From contig CP137684.1 of assembly GCA_037976565.1 (NCBI GenBank), forward strand, positions 24,541,010 to 24,605,009: a stretch of 64,000 bases of DNA, given 5' to 3'. The stretch's first letter is position 1. Every line of letters begins with the position of its first letter. This document shows positions 1-12,026 of the stretch, one piece after another. The translations under genes and the position numbers were made by a program. Source of the stretch: Mesocentrotus franciscanus (lineage: Eukaryota; Echinodermata; Echinoidea; Camarodonta; Strongylocentrotidae). The notes under the pieces were generated by a model. The model worked only from the letters and a program-made list of their open reading frames with translations, searched no databases and had not been told where the DNA came from.

Positions 1-339
1 CGTATTTTGTAGAAGATGTTCTTGAATGTATGCCAAATGGGGTTGGGGGGAGGTCAGTTTTTTAGTGTGATCTTAAAGCAAGTCTCCAACATACCCATGT
101 AAGGCTACTCATGATCCAAGGCAGATGCTTATCTTTTTACTGTCACGCTCGGACAAAATTACCGTGTATATTAAACAAGATGTAAAATCTGTGATACGCC
201 TTGTTGTTAGTTATAGAAATGTACTGATGCCCCCTAGATATATTCATTGCACAAATGTTGCTATTAATCCATTCCTTAATAAACGACTGAGAAAATGGAA
301 GTCATGACATTTTCAGTGCAGAGCAAATAGGAGAGGACC
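1..339. other. No gene seen
   Basis: AT-rich sequence with only short chance reading frames. I see no domain, RNA gene or clear repeat boundary. Confidence 0.5.
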
Positions 340-449
340 TCAAAACATACAGAGTTACCAATTTGTATTTGGTTGAATGTCAGAAACACTTCAAAAATGT
401 ATAAGTTTTCTTTTATTGACACAACTAAATATCAGGGTAGACTTCCCCT
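340..449 (-). mobile_element. TTAA MITE-like element end, copy A
   Basis: Read on the minus strand, the piece begins next to TTAA (450-453) with AGGGGAAGTCTACCCTG. It resembles 8781-8900, 940-1085 and 11465-11580, which share the AGGG(G)-AGTCCACCCT start and a following AT-rich body. A TTAA target is typical of piggyBac-type elements, so a non-autonomous element is inferred. No transposase is present and the far end is not clear. Confidence 0.45.
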
Positions 450-530
450 TTAATCTTTCCTTCCACCCCAATGTGTGCAAATATTTTGTGGATGTAATGT
501 ACTATGAAGTGTGCAGTGTGTTTATTAACT

Positions 531-935
531 CGGTTCCAAAAGGTACTGCATCCGTAAATCCAAACACGATTTAAAAAAAAATTAATTAGCATAGTTAGCA
601 ATGTCGGTTTGGAATAATACTTTGGCTGATAATACTATTGTGTTATGTTTTTTTTTATTTGTGTGGATGTAGTACCTTTTGGAACCGAATATCGTGCATA
701 CTGTATGCAAGTTACAATGCATGACTCGAATGGATATAGTACCTTATGGAACCGAACTTATTTTTAAATGCCATTTTTTACTCTTTTCGGGAAATTCAGC
801 TTTTTGGAAGTGTCATTGTATGAGGCTACTGGAAATGTGTACATTAATGCCCCCCCCCCGGGCCCCCCTAAAAAAAATAAAAAAATAAATAAAATGTCGA
901 TAAAAAAAATAATGTAGTACCTTCAGGAACCGAGC
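531..935. repeat. Four copies of a ~22-bp motif, one inverted
   Basis: The motif GGATGTAGTACCTTTTGG plus AACCG occurs forward at 665-687, with changes at 732-754 and about 910-932, and inverted at 531-553. The inverted copy matches 665-687 with one mismatch, so the two can form a hairpin around a 111-nt loop. A more diverged fifth copy may lie near 489. Not recognised as a known element. Confidence 0.55.
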
Positions 936-939
936 TCTT

Positions 940-1085
940 CATATACGTCACAGAGTTGTACATTTGTGTTTGATTGATTGCATCCTTAAACAAATTAATG
1001 ATTTTCTTTTCTCACTGACCTGTTTCTCTCATATTTCTACTGCTCTTATAACCAACATAATATCAAAGTGGAATTTCCCTTCGAT
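940..1085 (-). mobile_element. TTAA MITE-like element, copy B
   Basis: On the minus strand it begins AAGGGAAATTCCACTTTG and runs through a body (TTGGTTATAAGAGCAG, then a purine-rich part) that matches the body of copy D at 8781-8900. The inner part, with its CAGAGTT-TTTGATTGATT string, also matches 350-380 and 10948-10980. The end is more decayed than in copies A and D. Confidence 0.4.
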
Positions 1086-1727
1086 TCTCTCCTTTTTCAC
1101 TTCAGCAAAGTCGATTTTGCATTCACAGGCCAGACAGATAGCTAGGTATATTTCCGACAATGATTGCTTTCACAGTTTATGATCACGCACTCATTAAAGT
1201 CAAACGGAATTTTGGATGACTAACAGATATTGAAAATTCCTTTGTTCGAGAACTAGAATAAACTCGGAACTCCTAAAATCAAGCACCGACTGCTTTTTTA
1301 GATATAAAAATCAGAGAAAGAAAGAGAGAGAAATGTAAGCGGGGCAGACCAAGTTATTAGAATACATCAGATTGTAGTACAAGTCTATGTGGTGGCCAAG
1401 CAGAAACATTTTCGTCTATAAATTGTTTCTTTCTATATGGATTATGGGTATATATAAATATATTTTGTTAAAGTAACCATTCTTATATATATATATTCTA
1501 TACATCAATAACAGAGGAAGCATAGCTTCTTGTTTAATCAATAAAGGGGCATTTTACTGAAAATTAGCCAAGGAATATTTTCCGTTTGATTAACAATTAC
1601 GACGCGGCATTCGTAAACGAGAAATAGTCTTTAAGGTTTAAATAACTAAGAAATAAAATCCGCCGTTGTGTTGTCATTAACTTTTAGGTCAATTCATGAT
1701 TTTATTTATAATCATTTTCGCACCATT
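1086..1727. other. No gene seen
   Basis: AT-rich sequence with a short TA microsatellite near 1486-1498. No coding region or repeat boundary could be supported. Confidence 0.45.
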
Positions 1728-1940
1728 CCACTCCCACTTCCCCTCCCCTTCTCTCTTTCTCTCTTAATCTTTCCCTCCCCTTCCCCTCTTTCTCCCTTTC
1801 TCTCTCCATTTCTATCTCTTTCTCCCTCTTGCCTCACTCTTCCCCTCTCTCCCTCCTCCATCCTCTCACCTTCTCTCTTTTTTCTATCTCCTTTTTTTTC
1901 TCTCTCTCTCTCCCTCCCTTTCTCTTTCGCTCTCTATCTA
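1728..1940. repeat. Pyrimidine-rich (CT/CCT) low-complexity tract
   Basis: About 210 nt almost purely C and T on the plus strand, made of CTCT, CCCTCC and TTTCTC runs. The open frame across it (Ser/Pro/Leu only) is a by-product of the composition and not a gene. Confidence 0.85.
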
Positions 1941-2335
1941 CCCTGTTTTACTGTAATTTATCGCCATCTGAAGGCGTCCATTTTGCTTAAATGGATGAAT
2001 ACATATAAGGTGCATGTTTCTCTGTTGGGTAAGCATATACCAAAGAATGTGCAAATGTGTTCAACGTGGCCAATCTATATGTACTTTGCGTTCATGAAAA
2101 AGACGAAACCAAAAATCAAATAGTTATTGCAAGCAATGAACATGAACATGAACAATGAGCTGTGTTCATTTGATTCTTTGCTTTTCACAAAGTAGCAGTA
2201 ACATGCTTTTATATAATACATTGATTACATTAATCCATACACGCTTTACTGTCCTACATTGTTATGAATATGGCACGTCAAAATCCATTCGTGCCAGATT
2301 TTAGTAAAACTGTGAAAACGAAAACGTAAGGATCA

Positions 2336-2650
2336 CCAATGATGATGGTGATGATGATGACCCACAGCAATTGTATGGCGCCATTTATATGTTTTAAACA
2401 TTCAAAGGCGCCCGCTCCTCCAAAAGTCATGGACTACACATTTGCTTGAAAAGATGAGTTTTGAAGCCTGCCTAGTTTTTCGGTGTTGCGAAAAATAGGA
2501 GGGCGGGTGTTCCAGAGGCGTGGAGCAAATGAAGAGAAGCCACAATCACCATACATCTGAAGTCATGTACGTGGAACTTGGAGAAGGAGTAGTCCTGACG
2601 AGCGTAAAACCGGACGAGAATGATGTTCTTCAACTAGGGAAGCCACTTAT
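2336..2650. repeat. Dispersed repeat of unknown class
   Basis: Begins with a GATGATGGTG microsatellite-like start, then TATGGCGCC and a moderately GC-rich body with the phrases GGAGGGCGGGTGTTCCAGAG and GAGAAG. This style (trinucleotide start, GGCGC, GTTCCAGAG) is common in interspersed repeats of marine invertebrates. That judgement rests on general resemblance only. Confidence 0.3.
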
Positions 2651-3782
2651 GAACTTGACCTAAAGGAAAACAAACTTTGAAACCGAAACGGCATGATTTT
2701 TTTTGTGCAAAATAACTGCCATCATCATAGCTTAAAGGATAATTGAGATATTATCTATGGTGGGGGTAAAAAGAGATGATTTTGTTATGACATGTAAATG
2801 TGCCTGCAATTGTTATGAAGAGTGATTTTTTTGCATTTTTCAAATCTGGAACTATTCAAAAGTCCAATGCATTCAATTGGGTGATGTTTCCACAAGATTT
2901 AAAGTATTAAGGGACACCTTTCAGGGAGGTAAAGGGGGAAAGATATGGTTTTATGGGTACGTACGGCAGTAAATGAACTGATAGAATGTGTAATTTACCT
3001 CTAAGGATGGGCATCCTCTTCAATCACTAAAGGGACACATTTTCAATGCTCGAGGGTTATGTATTGGTTTAGGGGGAAATCTAGGAATGTACACGCTGTC
3101 ATCCAGGAAACGGGTATTCGCCCATATTATGTTTAACAGTTCATTTGAATGCCCATATCAGTAATCACACTGTGGAAATCTTGTTAGTAATGTTTTAAAG
3201 CATACATTTCCCGTAGGTTGTGTCCGCATGTGATACTAATGTTTTCACTGTTTAAACAAAATCTGGCATAACTGGATTTTGACATGCCATTTTCAAAAGA
3301 ATGATTTTTGGTTTATGAAAAGCAAATAATTATTTTCATACAGCTCATAGTTCACTCACGATCATCGTTTGTTTTCTGGGACGCACTGGATCAACAGGAT
3401 TTCATTGCTCAGTGTCATTAAGAGTTGATATAATGCAACCCGGAACTCCTAATATAATTCCTCAAGCACACAACCATAACAATAGACGAATTCTATTTTT
3501 GATCAGACATTCTTATGAAACCAGTGACCTGAATTACAAAATGTTGAATAGGAGTTCACGCACGCTAACAGGCAACATTTTGCCTGACTGTAGGCAAATT
3601 GCATAACACGCAACCCAGTACCCAATCAAACCGATAAAGTCGAACACTTCAGAAATTTACAGAGTACAGTAATTTCGTGAAAACAACAGCAACAACAGAT
3701 AGTAGCAGAAGATGTGTTTATTCTAGTTGGTTTATTGATTAGTGGATGTATTGCATGGGGAAAATAACAAATTAAGAAGAGT
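2651..3782. other. No gene seen
   Basis: AT-rich, without recognisable coding potential. The 64-codon frame at 3412-3606 has no recognisable motif. Confidence 0.4.
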
Positions 3783-4195
3783 TCAAACAATGTTGTTTTG
3801 TAGGGAAGGCAGTATGTCTACATTAAAATCGCTTATTAAGTATACTTCCTTTTTTTCTTGAGATAGTATATTCAACGATGTTTTTAAACTGTCATAAAAT
3901 AATTCAAGGTGGTTGTTTGGAAGTCTATATATTGCACCGATAACTTCGTTGTTGCCCTTATTACTTTTAATTTCGATGAAAGTTGATTCGATTCCATCAA
4001 TGTGAACATCCACTCTTGGTTTAAAATTGAACTCGACATAAATGCATAAAGCAACCCAAACTCCTCTTTTTGATACACGATCAGCTCGAATCATGGTATA
4101 ATGTTTCAAATTAAATATAGGAGGGGAATTTTTATTCAGCCATGTTTCGGAGAGGGGTTTTACAGAGAAGGGAAAATCATTTAGGGTATTGAAAA
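3783..4195 (-). pseudogene. LINE endonuclease fragment
   Basis: The minus-strand frame from about 4195 down to 3783 reads like the middle of an apurinic-type endonuclease of a CR1/Jockey-group LINE. LSETWLN lies just upstream of the 108-residue open part, followed by RADRVSKRG, then GAIYRLPNN and finally ISDFNVDIL, which corresponds to the usual GDFN block. The N-terminal block, the C-terminal SDH block and the whole reverse transcriptase are missing, so this is a truncated, dead copy. The minus-strand LINE at 39742-42730 has a similar endonuclease and could be the same family. Confidence 0.75.
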
Positions 4196-7159
4196 TAGGA
4201 GAGTTAAAAAAAAAACCAAAGCTTTTATTGAGGCTTCTTGCATTACAGTGTAGGACATTGAATTAGGTTTTGCTACTGTGACTGTCAATAAATTGTGATA
4301 CAAAATAATGTGATACAATCTAAAAATGTATAATGACTTCGTGTCTTTTGGTTTCACTTAAAGTAAACTCTGAAATGTTACAGCTCAATTAAATTTCATG
4401 ACAACAATATCATCAGGTAAACATGGCCTGTATTCTGGAGTCATTAAACATTTCCACAGTGATGTAATGATAAGAGAGCTACTCATGCTTATTCGCATTC
4501 CCATATATTTCCATGTCAATGCAATTTATTTGAACCATTCTCTTGTACAGCCGTTGTCATGCTGTAAATAAGATGCAGTTTGTTAATGAGTCCTCATTTG
4601 TTATCCTTTTTAATTCACCCCACACGATCAGTAGAAGCACTATTATGTAAAGCAGGCCAACTTCGAATGATGCTCGGCTTGTTTTATCTTACGTAGATTT
4701 TCCTTTCTCTTTCTGTTTTTTCTTTTTCTCATTTTTGAGTCAACATTCCGCTTTACTGAAATTGACGCAATCTCAAAGAGAAGAAAAGGAAAATGAAAGG
4801 GGGAAAGGAAAGGCAAATTATACAACTTCACTTGCACCATAGATCTACTACATGACAGCTGTATAACGTTAAGTAACCTTGAACTGGAATAATATGTCGT
4901 AAATGATGTAATGATAGTAGAGTATCTCTGCCTGATCTCACACACGCGTATACTATCTAGTAATTGATATATTTTATCTCTACCGACAATATTTTTAGGT
5001 ATACCGTGTATATATGAGTTACGGATCCCAAGTTACACTCGAGGAAAATGAAAGCACTGACACGTATTATCTCTTTCATTGATTGTGTACCAACTCTCGA
5101 TTCTCAAATAATCTTCGCCGACAGGGTTTAAAGAGTGGATATAACACTTTAGATGTAAATTTAAAAAATACATGCTTTGATTACATGTAAGATAATTTAA
5201 ACAGGTCGTGCAACCCTTGAACTGAAGTAATGGACCCTGATTAGTGGATAACGCGGTGATCTTGTTTTCAAACTCGCATGTGTTCGGTTTCGCCATTTCT
5301 GTATAACGCACTCGTCTCTATAAAATTGTGAGTGGTGAATAAGATGTGAACTTGACTAATCAAATTATTTTCCTCCTCCGTTTTCGCACTTCTTCAAAAT
5401 GTGCTAATTTTTATTCCAATTATGCTGATTTTTTTCATCAGGAACCACTCGCCATCTCATATTTCGTTTATTCCCTATATCGACATAGTTCATGTATTTA
5501 CTTTCAGTATTTAAAGACGAATGTATTATGTCAACCTCCAGGAAAGAGGAATGTGAAATTCCTCTTGAATTTCACTAGTTTACTTTTCATCTCATTTTAT
5601 CTTCATTTATCTCGATCGAGATGGAAGGCGGTTTTCAGGATTTATTTTGCTGAAATAATTCATCTTGATGAATTAATTTTGTCAATTGCAGTGGCTCCAT
5701 CTCCCTGATCCAAATGTAATCATTAATGTAACTCCATAAAATATGTGTTAATGGCATGACGAAGTGGACGAGGTATTGAGTTGTACTGAACGAAACAAGG
5801 TAACGGTCATTGATCTATACGATGGTTATTGACAAATTCGGTCAGTCATGTCAGTTCTCATTTGCGAATATGTAGCACTGTGATGGGCTAATGTAGCTTT
5901 ACAAAACTGAGCACAATGTAAAGGTAAATTTTGTGTGGGCAGTTTTTAAACAAGAGCGCTGTATTTTTGTTGATTTGGTTGTCGGTGAACTGTATTTGAA
6001 CACGGTCTGAAAAAGATAAAGAATAATAAGACAATGATCAAAAGACGTTCAAAAAATCCTCTAGTTTTCAAGGCAGGAACCAATCTTTCTATTGAATGCT
6101 AAAACATATCAAAAAGTGGATATAGATGAAGGTAAAATTATGTTAAAGATAATTTTATTTTTAATTTCGAATCTTTCCCTCGGATACATTTTAACAGAAG
6201 AACCCAACCCATGGAACTTATTATAGACATTGCGGCAAATGTTGAAGATGCAAGATGATATGGAGACCTAAAGATTTCACATATAAATTGACAGGTATAT
6301 ATGTACGTTTATTAATAAACATGATGATATAATTTCACAGTGATATTGACAATTGTTTTCCTTAATATATGTACACCAAAAAAAGATATATATATATATA
6401 TACAAGTTATATGGGTACAAGTATGAAGTAAATGTGATAATTTTGGATTGTTTTTAAGAGGATATTAAACATTTTAAAGTAGAATGTATGGAAGAGATTC
6501 ATTTCTAGAATGGACTAAGGTGGAAACAGTAAAGTGGTATCATTGAAATATTTGTAATAATGTGAGGATGTTAGCCAAAGTCAGTAGATGTTCAAATTTG
6601 TCAGGAACAACTGTGAACGAGCTGTCGGAAATGTGTATGGGGGGGTGTACATTAGATGTAAAACCTTGATCATCTAACACTGTCCCCATGTGATCATGTA
6701 TCCCTGTTCAGAAGATCTAACATTAATGGTCAACATGAGTGCATGCAATTATAATTTGTATATAATGCCTTTACACTATTTCTTTATTTAAGGATGATGC
6801 TTTACCATAGGAGATAAAGAGATAAAGATGACAACTTGAGGAGACGAAGGTAGGATAACAATATAATGGGCTGTTTTGGAGAAATACATGGTTATGAAAG
6901 TTGCCTTCTACCACAACAATAATCCCTTTTAAAATTATCCTTTTCTGTTTGTTGAGATCATTGTAGTCCAGATCACAGGGACTCCATGTGTATACAGCCA
7001 GAAATATGGAAACTGAACCGTGATAACAAGTTGTTTTGAATTATAGTAGAAATATAATGAAAAAAGAATGAACGTTCTTCAGTTTCACTGTTGTTGTTTT
7101 TTTATAAAATACATGTAGACGAAATAAAAATAAAATAGATCTAAAATATAAGTGATTTG
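4196..7159. other. No gene seen in 3 kb
   Basis: AT-rich DNA with a short (TA)n microsatellite near 6387-6402. The longest frame (5346-5708, 120 codons) is rich in Phe, Tyr and Ser and shows no domain. I do not support any gene here. Confidence 0.4.
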
Positions 7160-8690
7160 TTTAGCTCACCTGAGCAAAATGCTCAACTTGACAGGAATTC
7201 TCCTGAGGCAAGGGAGTATCTAAAGTTGTTGAAATGAGGTTACCACCTGGCAAGGGGGCAGGGGTCATATTTTGACATATTTTTTAAAACTTTTCCTCAA
7301 AACAGCATCGCTGGAATTTAAGCAAACTTGATAGGAATTATCCTAAGGTGAAAGTGATCTTACTTGATGATAATGAGTCTCTCTGACATGATATATCACA
7401 CTTATATATTTTTAATGTCTTCCTTCAAACAAGCTACATATTCATTTTAAAAATGTATTTTTCTAGAATTACCAAATCCAATTTGTATTCATTAGATGGG
7501 CGAAGCGTGTGGTATATAGAGAGGGAGGGGGTGGGTATTGGACAGACATACTACCCCCTTGTTATCATAGGGTAAATTGTTCCCCATCCCAAACGAATAT
7601 ATATATATAATAATATAATAGTTATAAGTGTTGGATCGCCCTTAACCACCCCGAAATAAATGTTTCCATTTTAGGTAAATTAATAATCTGAAATAAAGTG
7701 CACAGTGAATAGCAAAACCAAGTTTCCCAGTTGCATAGATCCTTATAGTTCTTTAATCAGTTGACACTGTTTTGGTACTGCTCACACTTCCCTTTGTTGA
7801 AGTCATAGCTTCACAAGCACTGGAAAAAAGTCGTAAATTTGGATTAATTGTATGTATTTTGTACATGGCTTAACATGGACAAACGAGGTCTGCAGACCTT
7901 ACGCTCAACTGAGTACATGAAATAAGGGGCCTTCCATGATTCAGGGGCAGTAATCATTGGGGAGGGGCCCCTCCCAAACATGACACCCTTTGTCCCTCTC
8001 AAATACAAATTGGATTTGGTAATCATACACACATACATATTTAAATGTTACATGTACTTTCTATTAAAGAGAAAGTTATAAATGTTTAATTATTTCCTCC
8101 TGGAGGCTCCCCCCATACCATATGAGCACTTTATATAACAAATTTAGATCCCAATTGCCTGAGATTGATTTCTGTCAAATTCGGTTAAATTCGAGCCATG
8201 TTTTCTTTTAATAAGAAGTTGAAAATTCGTAAACTTGGCCCTTGGGGCACTTTGGAGGCTTTGGATGGTTAAGTCCCAGGCATGAGTGTCTGAGAAGAAA
8301 TTGAAAATGCCAAAATATGGCCCCTGGGGCGGCATGGGTACCAATTTTAACAACTGGAGACCCCTTCCCCATTACTTAAGGATGGTCCCCGTCAAGTTTG
8401 GTTGAAATCCATTAATGCATTTTAAGAAAAAGGTCAAAAGTGTGAAAATACGGCCATTGGGGCAATTTGGGGGTTGCCTACATGCATCATGGGTACCCCA
8501 TTTCAATAAATGTAAATCTCCTTTGCCTCAGGATTGTCCCCGTCAAGTTTGGTTAAAATCCAGGAGAGAGCTGCCCCATGTGAGATGGGAACCCATTTTG
8601 AATCCTTCAAATCATGTTTTGCCTAAGAATGGTTCCCTGTCAAGATTGGTTGAAATCCAGTTTTGAGAAGTAGAAATTGTGAATTTTGGT
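7160..8690. repeat. Composite repeat region with ~150-bp subunits
   Basis: Starts near TTAGCTCACCTGAGC (7162). From about 8150 a subunit recurs at roughly 120-180 nt spacing, marked by GTCAAGTTTGGTT(G/A)AAATCC and by GGCCCTTGGGGC-like blocks (8238, 8320, 8455, 8540, 8640). A 22-bp perfect inverted repeat joins 7468-7489 and 8002-8023. Repeats beginning with the GCTCACCTGAGC palindrome are abundant in marine invertebrate genomes, and the class here is not known. Confidence 0.55.
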
Positions 8691-8780
8691 TTGTGTACAA
8701 AAGGACTGCATTATAATAGGGTGCTGATAAGATACCAATATTGTTAATGGGATCCTATACATATATGTATTTCCACTTAA

Positions 8781-8900
8781 AGGGGCAGTCCACCCTAATA
8801 TTAGATTGGCTTTAATAAAACTCAGAAAAAATAGAGAAATAGATCAGTGAAATGCGATAAACGATGAGAAAGTAGGGAATTTGTTTGTATTCATTGATTT
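8781..8900 (+). mobile_element. TTAA MITE-like element end, copy D
   Basis: Immediately after TTAA (8777-8780) stands AGGGGCAGTCCACCCTAATA, followed by a body shared with copies A, B and C. This is the best-preserved end of the family in the window. The opposite terminal repeat was not found, so the element may be truncated or extend further right. Confidence 0.5.
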
Positions 8901-9560
8901 ATTTCTGAAAACATAGAAACAAAGCATTTTCCATAGTCCTAGTTTATTCAAACTGCAACTTAATTACAACATAGCTTATTTATCATTTGAAAAACGAATA
9001 TAAATACAAGAATGTTCATAATTTGACAATATATCCGTAAAAAATCTTTGAATATCTGAGGGGAAATATTATTGCATGTACATATTTATATATATCTTTA
9101 TATTTTATATTTTACTATGAACTTTAACTAATTTTTAATTCATTTTATGTAATCTTTTATTTGACATATATTTTTGAATTATGAACGTTTTTATCAAATT
9201 GTAAAAATTAACAAAATTCAGCCTTCGGGCTGAGAAATGATTTTGAATAAAACAAACCATTAATTATTATAATTATTACAATTAAATAAGAGGAAAATAT
9301 TACCGCACTACACAGTTATTTCATCCCAACAACTAGAATGAGCATGTTTTTTTTCTTCTTCAGAATAAGACTGAATATTAAAAAAATAAAAAGAGTTTAA
9401 TATTTCTCAACATATCATTATACAGAATTGAAATCATGAGTTTTATTTTATTAAAACACAAAATCTACCCCAAAACCCTCTCTCCTCCTTTTCTCCTCTC
9501 TAACTCCTTCGACTTATCCCCCTTCGGATTAACAGCTGCCGCGATAGCATGACTCATGTT
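8901..9560. other. No gene seen; 3' flank of the Crypton-like gene
   Basis: Very AT-rich. On the minus strand it lies downstream of the recombinase and could hold its 3' untranslated end, but I cannot mark a boundary. Confidence 0.35.
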
Positions 9561-10595
9561 TTATTTTGCTGTACTGCTGGTCATAGCATAGTGTTTGAGA
9601 CTGCTCTCCACCTTGTGCCCGGAGACACTCATGATCTCTCTGTCTCGGAACCCAGCATTTTGTAGGGTACTGATGATGGTTGCCCTTAGGCAATGGTTGG
9701 TGTAAGCCTTGGTACCTGCACGAGATGAAATTGTTTTCATCTTGTCTCCGATGCTGTTTTTCCCTAGGGGTGCATTAGAGTACCATTGATCAGAAGAAGA
9801 TGGATTGAATTTCAACTCACGCTTGGCCTTTGCATTTGCCGGTCTCTGCCAAAAACTCTTACATTGTGGATTCAATTTATCTTTGTAGCGTAAGAAGGAG
9901 GCAACAGGACATCGTGGACCATTAGTTGGAATCATGACACCACCTTGGCTTTTCTCTAGTTTATCTGCACGGTTGTTTTTTGTGAGTGTATCTTTCAGAG
10001 TTATGGAGCATTTTCCCCCTTCATCACAAATGTCAAAGCTGTCGAGTGTCATTTTACGCAAATTCTCTCTACCCCGATTGCAAAGGTACAACATTACGTC
10101 CATAAATACCTTGTCCTGAAGACCCACAGGATCATCCAACTCAAGCGAACCTTGAATTTTGTCCATGTCTTCTGCTGAGATAGCTGGTTTGTGAGTTAGA
10201 ACTCCCTTTCCTTCCTGTTTAAGCTTTGCTGAAAAACACTTTAAAACTCTCGTTGAGTTGGAAAAATCTTCATGCTTGATGATATCTACCTTGTTACAAT
10301 TGAGGAAATGACGCTGAAGTTAGAATCTAATAGCTAACTTTGACTTCTTCATGTAATAAGATCCGTTCTTCCGTCTATCACCAGTGTAAAACTTTTGGAG
10401 TACATTGTCCAGCTCCGAATTTGAAAGTTTGTTTACGCTATCGAGGTCTGTGTTGATAACTTGCAGGAAGTCTTCGAATATTTTGATGGAGAATTTCACG
10501 GAATTTTTGGTGTTCTTGCTGTCAGCAGAATTAATCAAGTCTTGCATTTGATCATCATCAAGAAGTTGAAATCTTGGGAGAGTTTCTTCAGCCAT
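9561..10595 (-). pseudogene. Crypton-type tyrosine recombinase, one in-frame stop
   Basis: Starting at ATG 10595 (A at -3, G at +4) one frame runs for 345 codons to a stop at 9561. It is broken once by TAA at 10320-10322, within LAIRF-stop-LQRHF. The N-terminal part looks like the helical DNA-binding region of Crypton/DUF3504 proteins. The catalytic half holds the recombinase signature: first Arg in LCNRGRENLRK, then HCLRATIISTL (His-x-x-Arg), then SGHKVESSLKHYA (His and the nucleophile Tyr). Length matches the family, which cuts and rejoins DNA through a Tyr-3' phosphate link. Either a recently inactivated DNA transposon or a sequence/assembly error at one codon. Terminal boundaries were not identified. 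A domesticated gene is possible but the stop argues against it. Confidence 0.8.
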
Positions 10596-10939
10596 TGTTG
10601 CCTTGTTTGGAATTCAGTACGATCGAGATTGCCGTACGGTCGTCTGCGCTGCGCTGTATTAAAATATGGTAAATTAAGCCAGCGACCAATTCTTCGCACA
10701 CGTACACGTATGTATGGTATCCGCGATCGCTCAAACCAGTTTTTAACACTGAACCCAATGGGTATTTCAGCAAGACTGAACTATTTTCCCGGTAACTGGA
10801 ATTTTGCCGGGATTTTACCCTATAACTATAGCATGAGTTTGGCATTTTTCGTTTATTTACGGGAATGGTTAAAACAACGACTGCAATTTCGACCAATCAC
10901 ATGGCTGGATTTCTTAAGTGAGGTATATAATAGTTTACA

Positions 10940-11580
10940 ACATATGTCACAGAGTTGCCAATTTTGCTTTGATTGATTACAACTTTTAAAGAAATTTTCC
11001 AGTTCTGGTAGCTAAAAGAAATTGGAATGTGACTTGTTGAATATGTCCTTATACACGTATTGTTTCAATTGAATCAAAATATACTTATTGTATGAAAATG
11101 TGCCAGACATGTTCATGTTCCGTGCATGATTACTGATGAATTTCAGCTTAAGATGTAAAAGGAATGTCAAATTAATACAACTGCGAAGAGGTAAATTCGC
11201 CCCACACCTGCACACGCACCTAGAAAAAGGTTTCGCACAGCGTCGCGAGCTAGTAGTTTTGCCATTTTTTTTACACATGGTCGTCGCACTTTTAACTTTT
11301 AATCTTCGGGCCAGAGATTGAAAGTATTTTTTTGTCTATTTGTTTAATAATGCACCTTGAGAGCCAAAGTCTCACAGCCGGTTTGAATCGACGGTGGCTT
11401 CCTAATTATCAGCTAAAATCAAAGAAAACTGACCAAAGGTGTTTTGGACTTTACTAAAACTTGAATTTAGCTTTAAAGTTCATAACTTTTTATCCTTTAT
11501 CAGATTTCTTTTCTCACAATTTTACTAAAATGTTTCTCTTATTTTCTGCTTTTGTTAAAACCATTTTTTATCAGGCGGAC
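10940..11580 (-). mobile_element. TTAA MITE-like family, copy C (interrupted)
   Basis: The piece 10948-10980 (CAGAGTTGCCAATTTTGC and following) matches the inner end of copies A and B. The piece 11465-11580, ending TATCAGGCGGACTTTTCC, matches their outer end. About 460 nt of unrelated sequence lies between, so this may be one element with an insertion or two fragments. Confidence 0.35.
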
Positions 11581-11823
11581 TTTTCCTGCAATGTATTGGA
11601 GACCTTTCTAATTGTTTTTTTCTTCTTCTTTTCATGAATCATTCTAATGGACGTCCACTTCAGCTCTTCTTCATTGGTAACTAGGCCCAAGCTCTAACGG
11701 CTGTAGAAGGAGGAGACATCCATCCTCAGACGCAATCAGCTTCCACCTGTGCTCAGGCCGCTCCCCTTGATATTCATTAAAACCTGTCATTAAAAAAAAA
11801 ATGGCATGTACCGTTGATCTAAA

Positions 11824-12010
11824 TACAGTGGAACCTCGTTATAATGATCACTGTAATTATAATAATGTTATTTTGATAGTCCCACTTCTTTGTATTTTAG
11901 TTTTGGGCCCAGATATAACTACGTTATTTCCCTTTGATCTCTCTTTACCAATCATTAGTCATTACATAAATGCACCATTTGCTATGATAAGTCTGTTACA
12001 GAATTTATCG
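11824..12010 (+). mobile_element. pogo/Tigger-like element, left end only
   Basis: A TA dinucleotide is followed by CAGTGGAACCTCGTTATAA, which resembles the terminal inverted repeat of Tc1/mariner-pogo elements. No transposase and no matching right end were found. The element seems cut off where the LINE remnant begins near 12010. Confidence 0.45.
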
Positions 12011-12026
12011 TAAAGGACACCTCACT

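Noticed and set aside
1668..2123. A 151-codon frame rich in Ser, Pro, Leu and Phe
   Set aside because: Product of the pyrimidine-rich low-complexity tract.
5346..5708. A 120-codon plus-strand frame
   Set aside because: Isolated, Phe/Tyr/Ser-rich with AT-driven composition, no motif. Such frames are expected by chance in 64 kb of AT-rich DNA.
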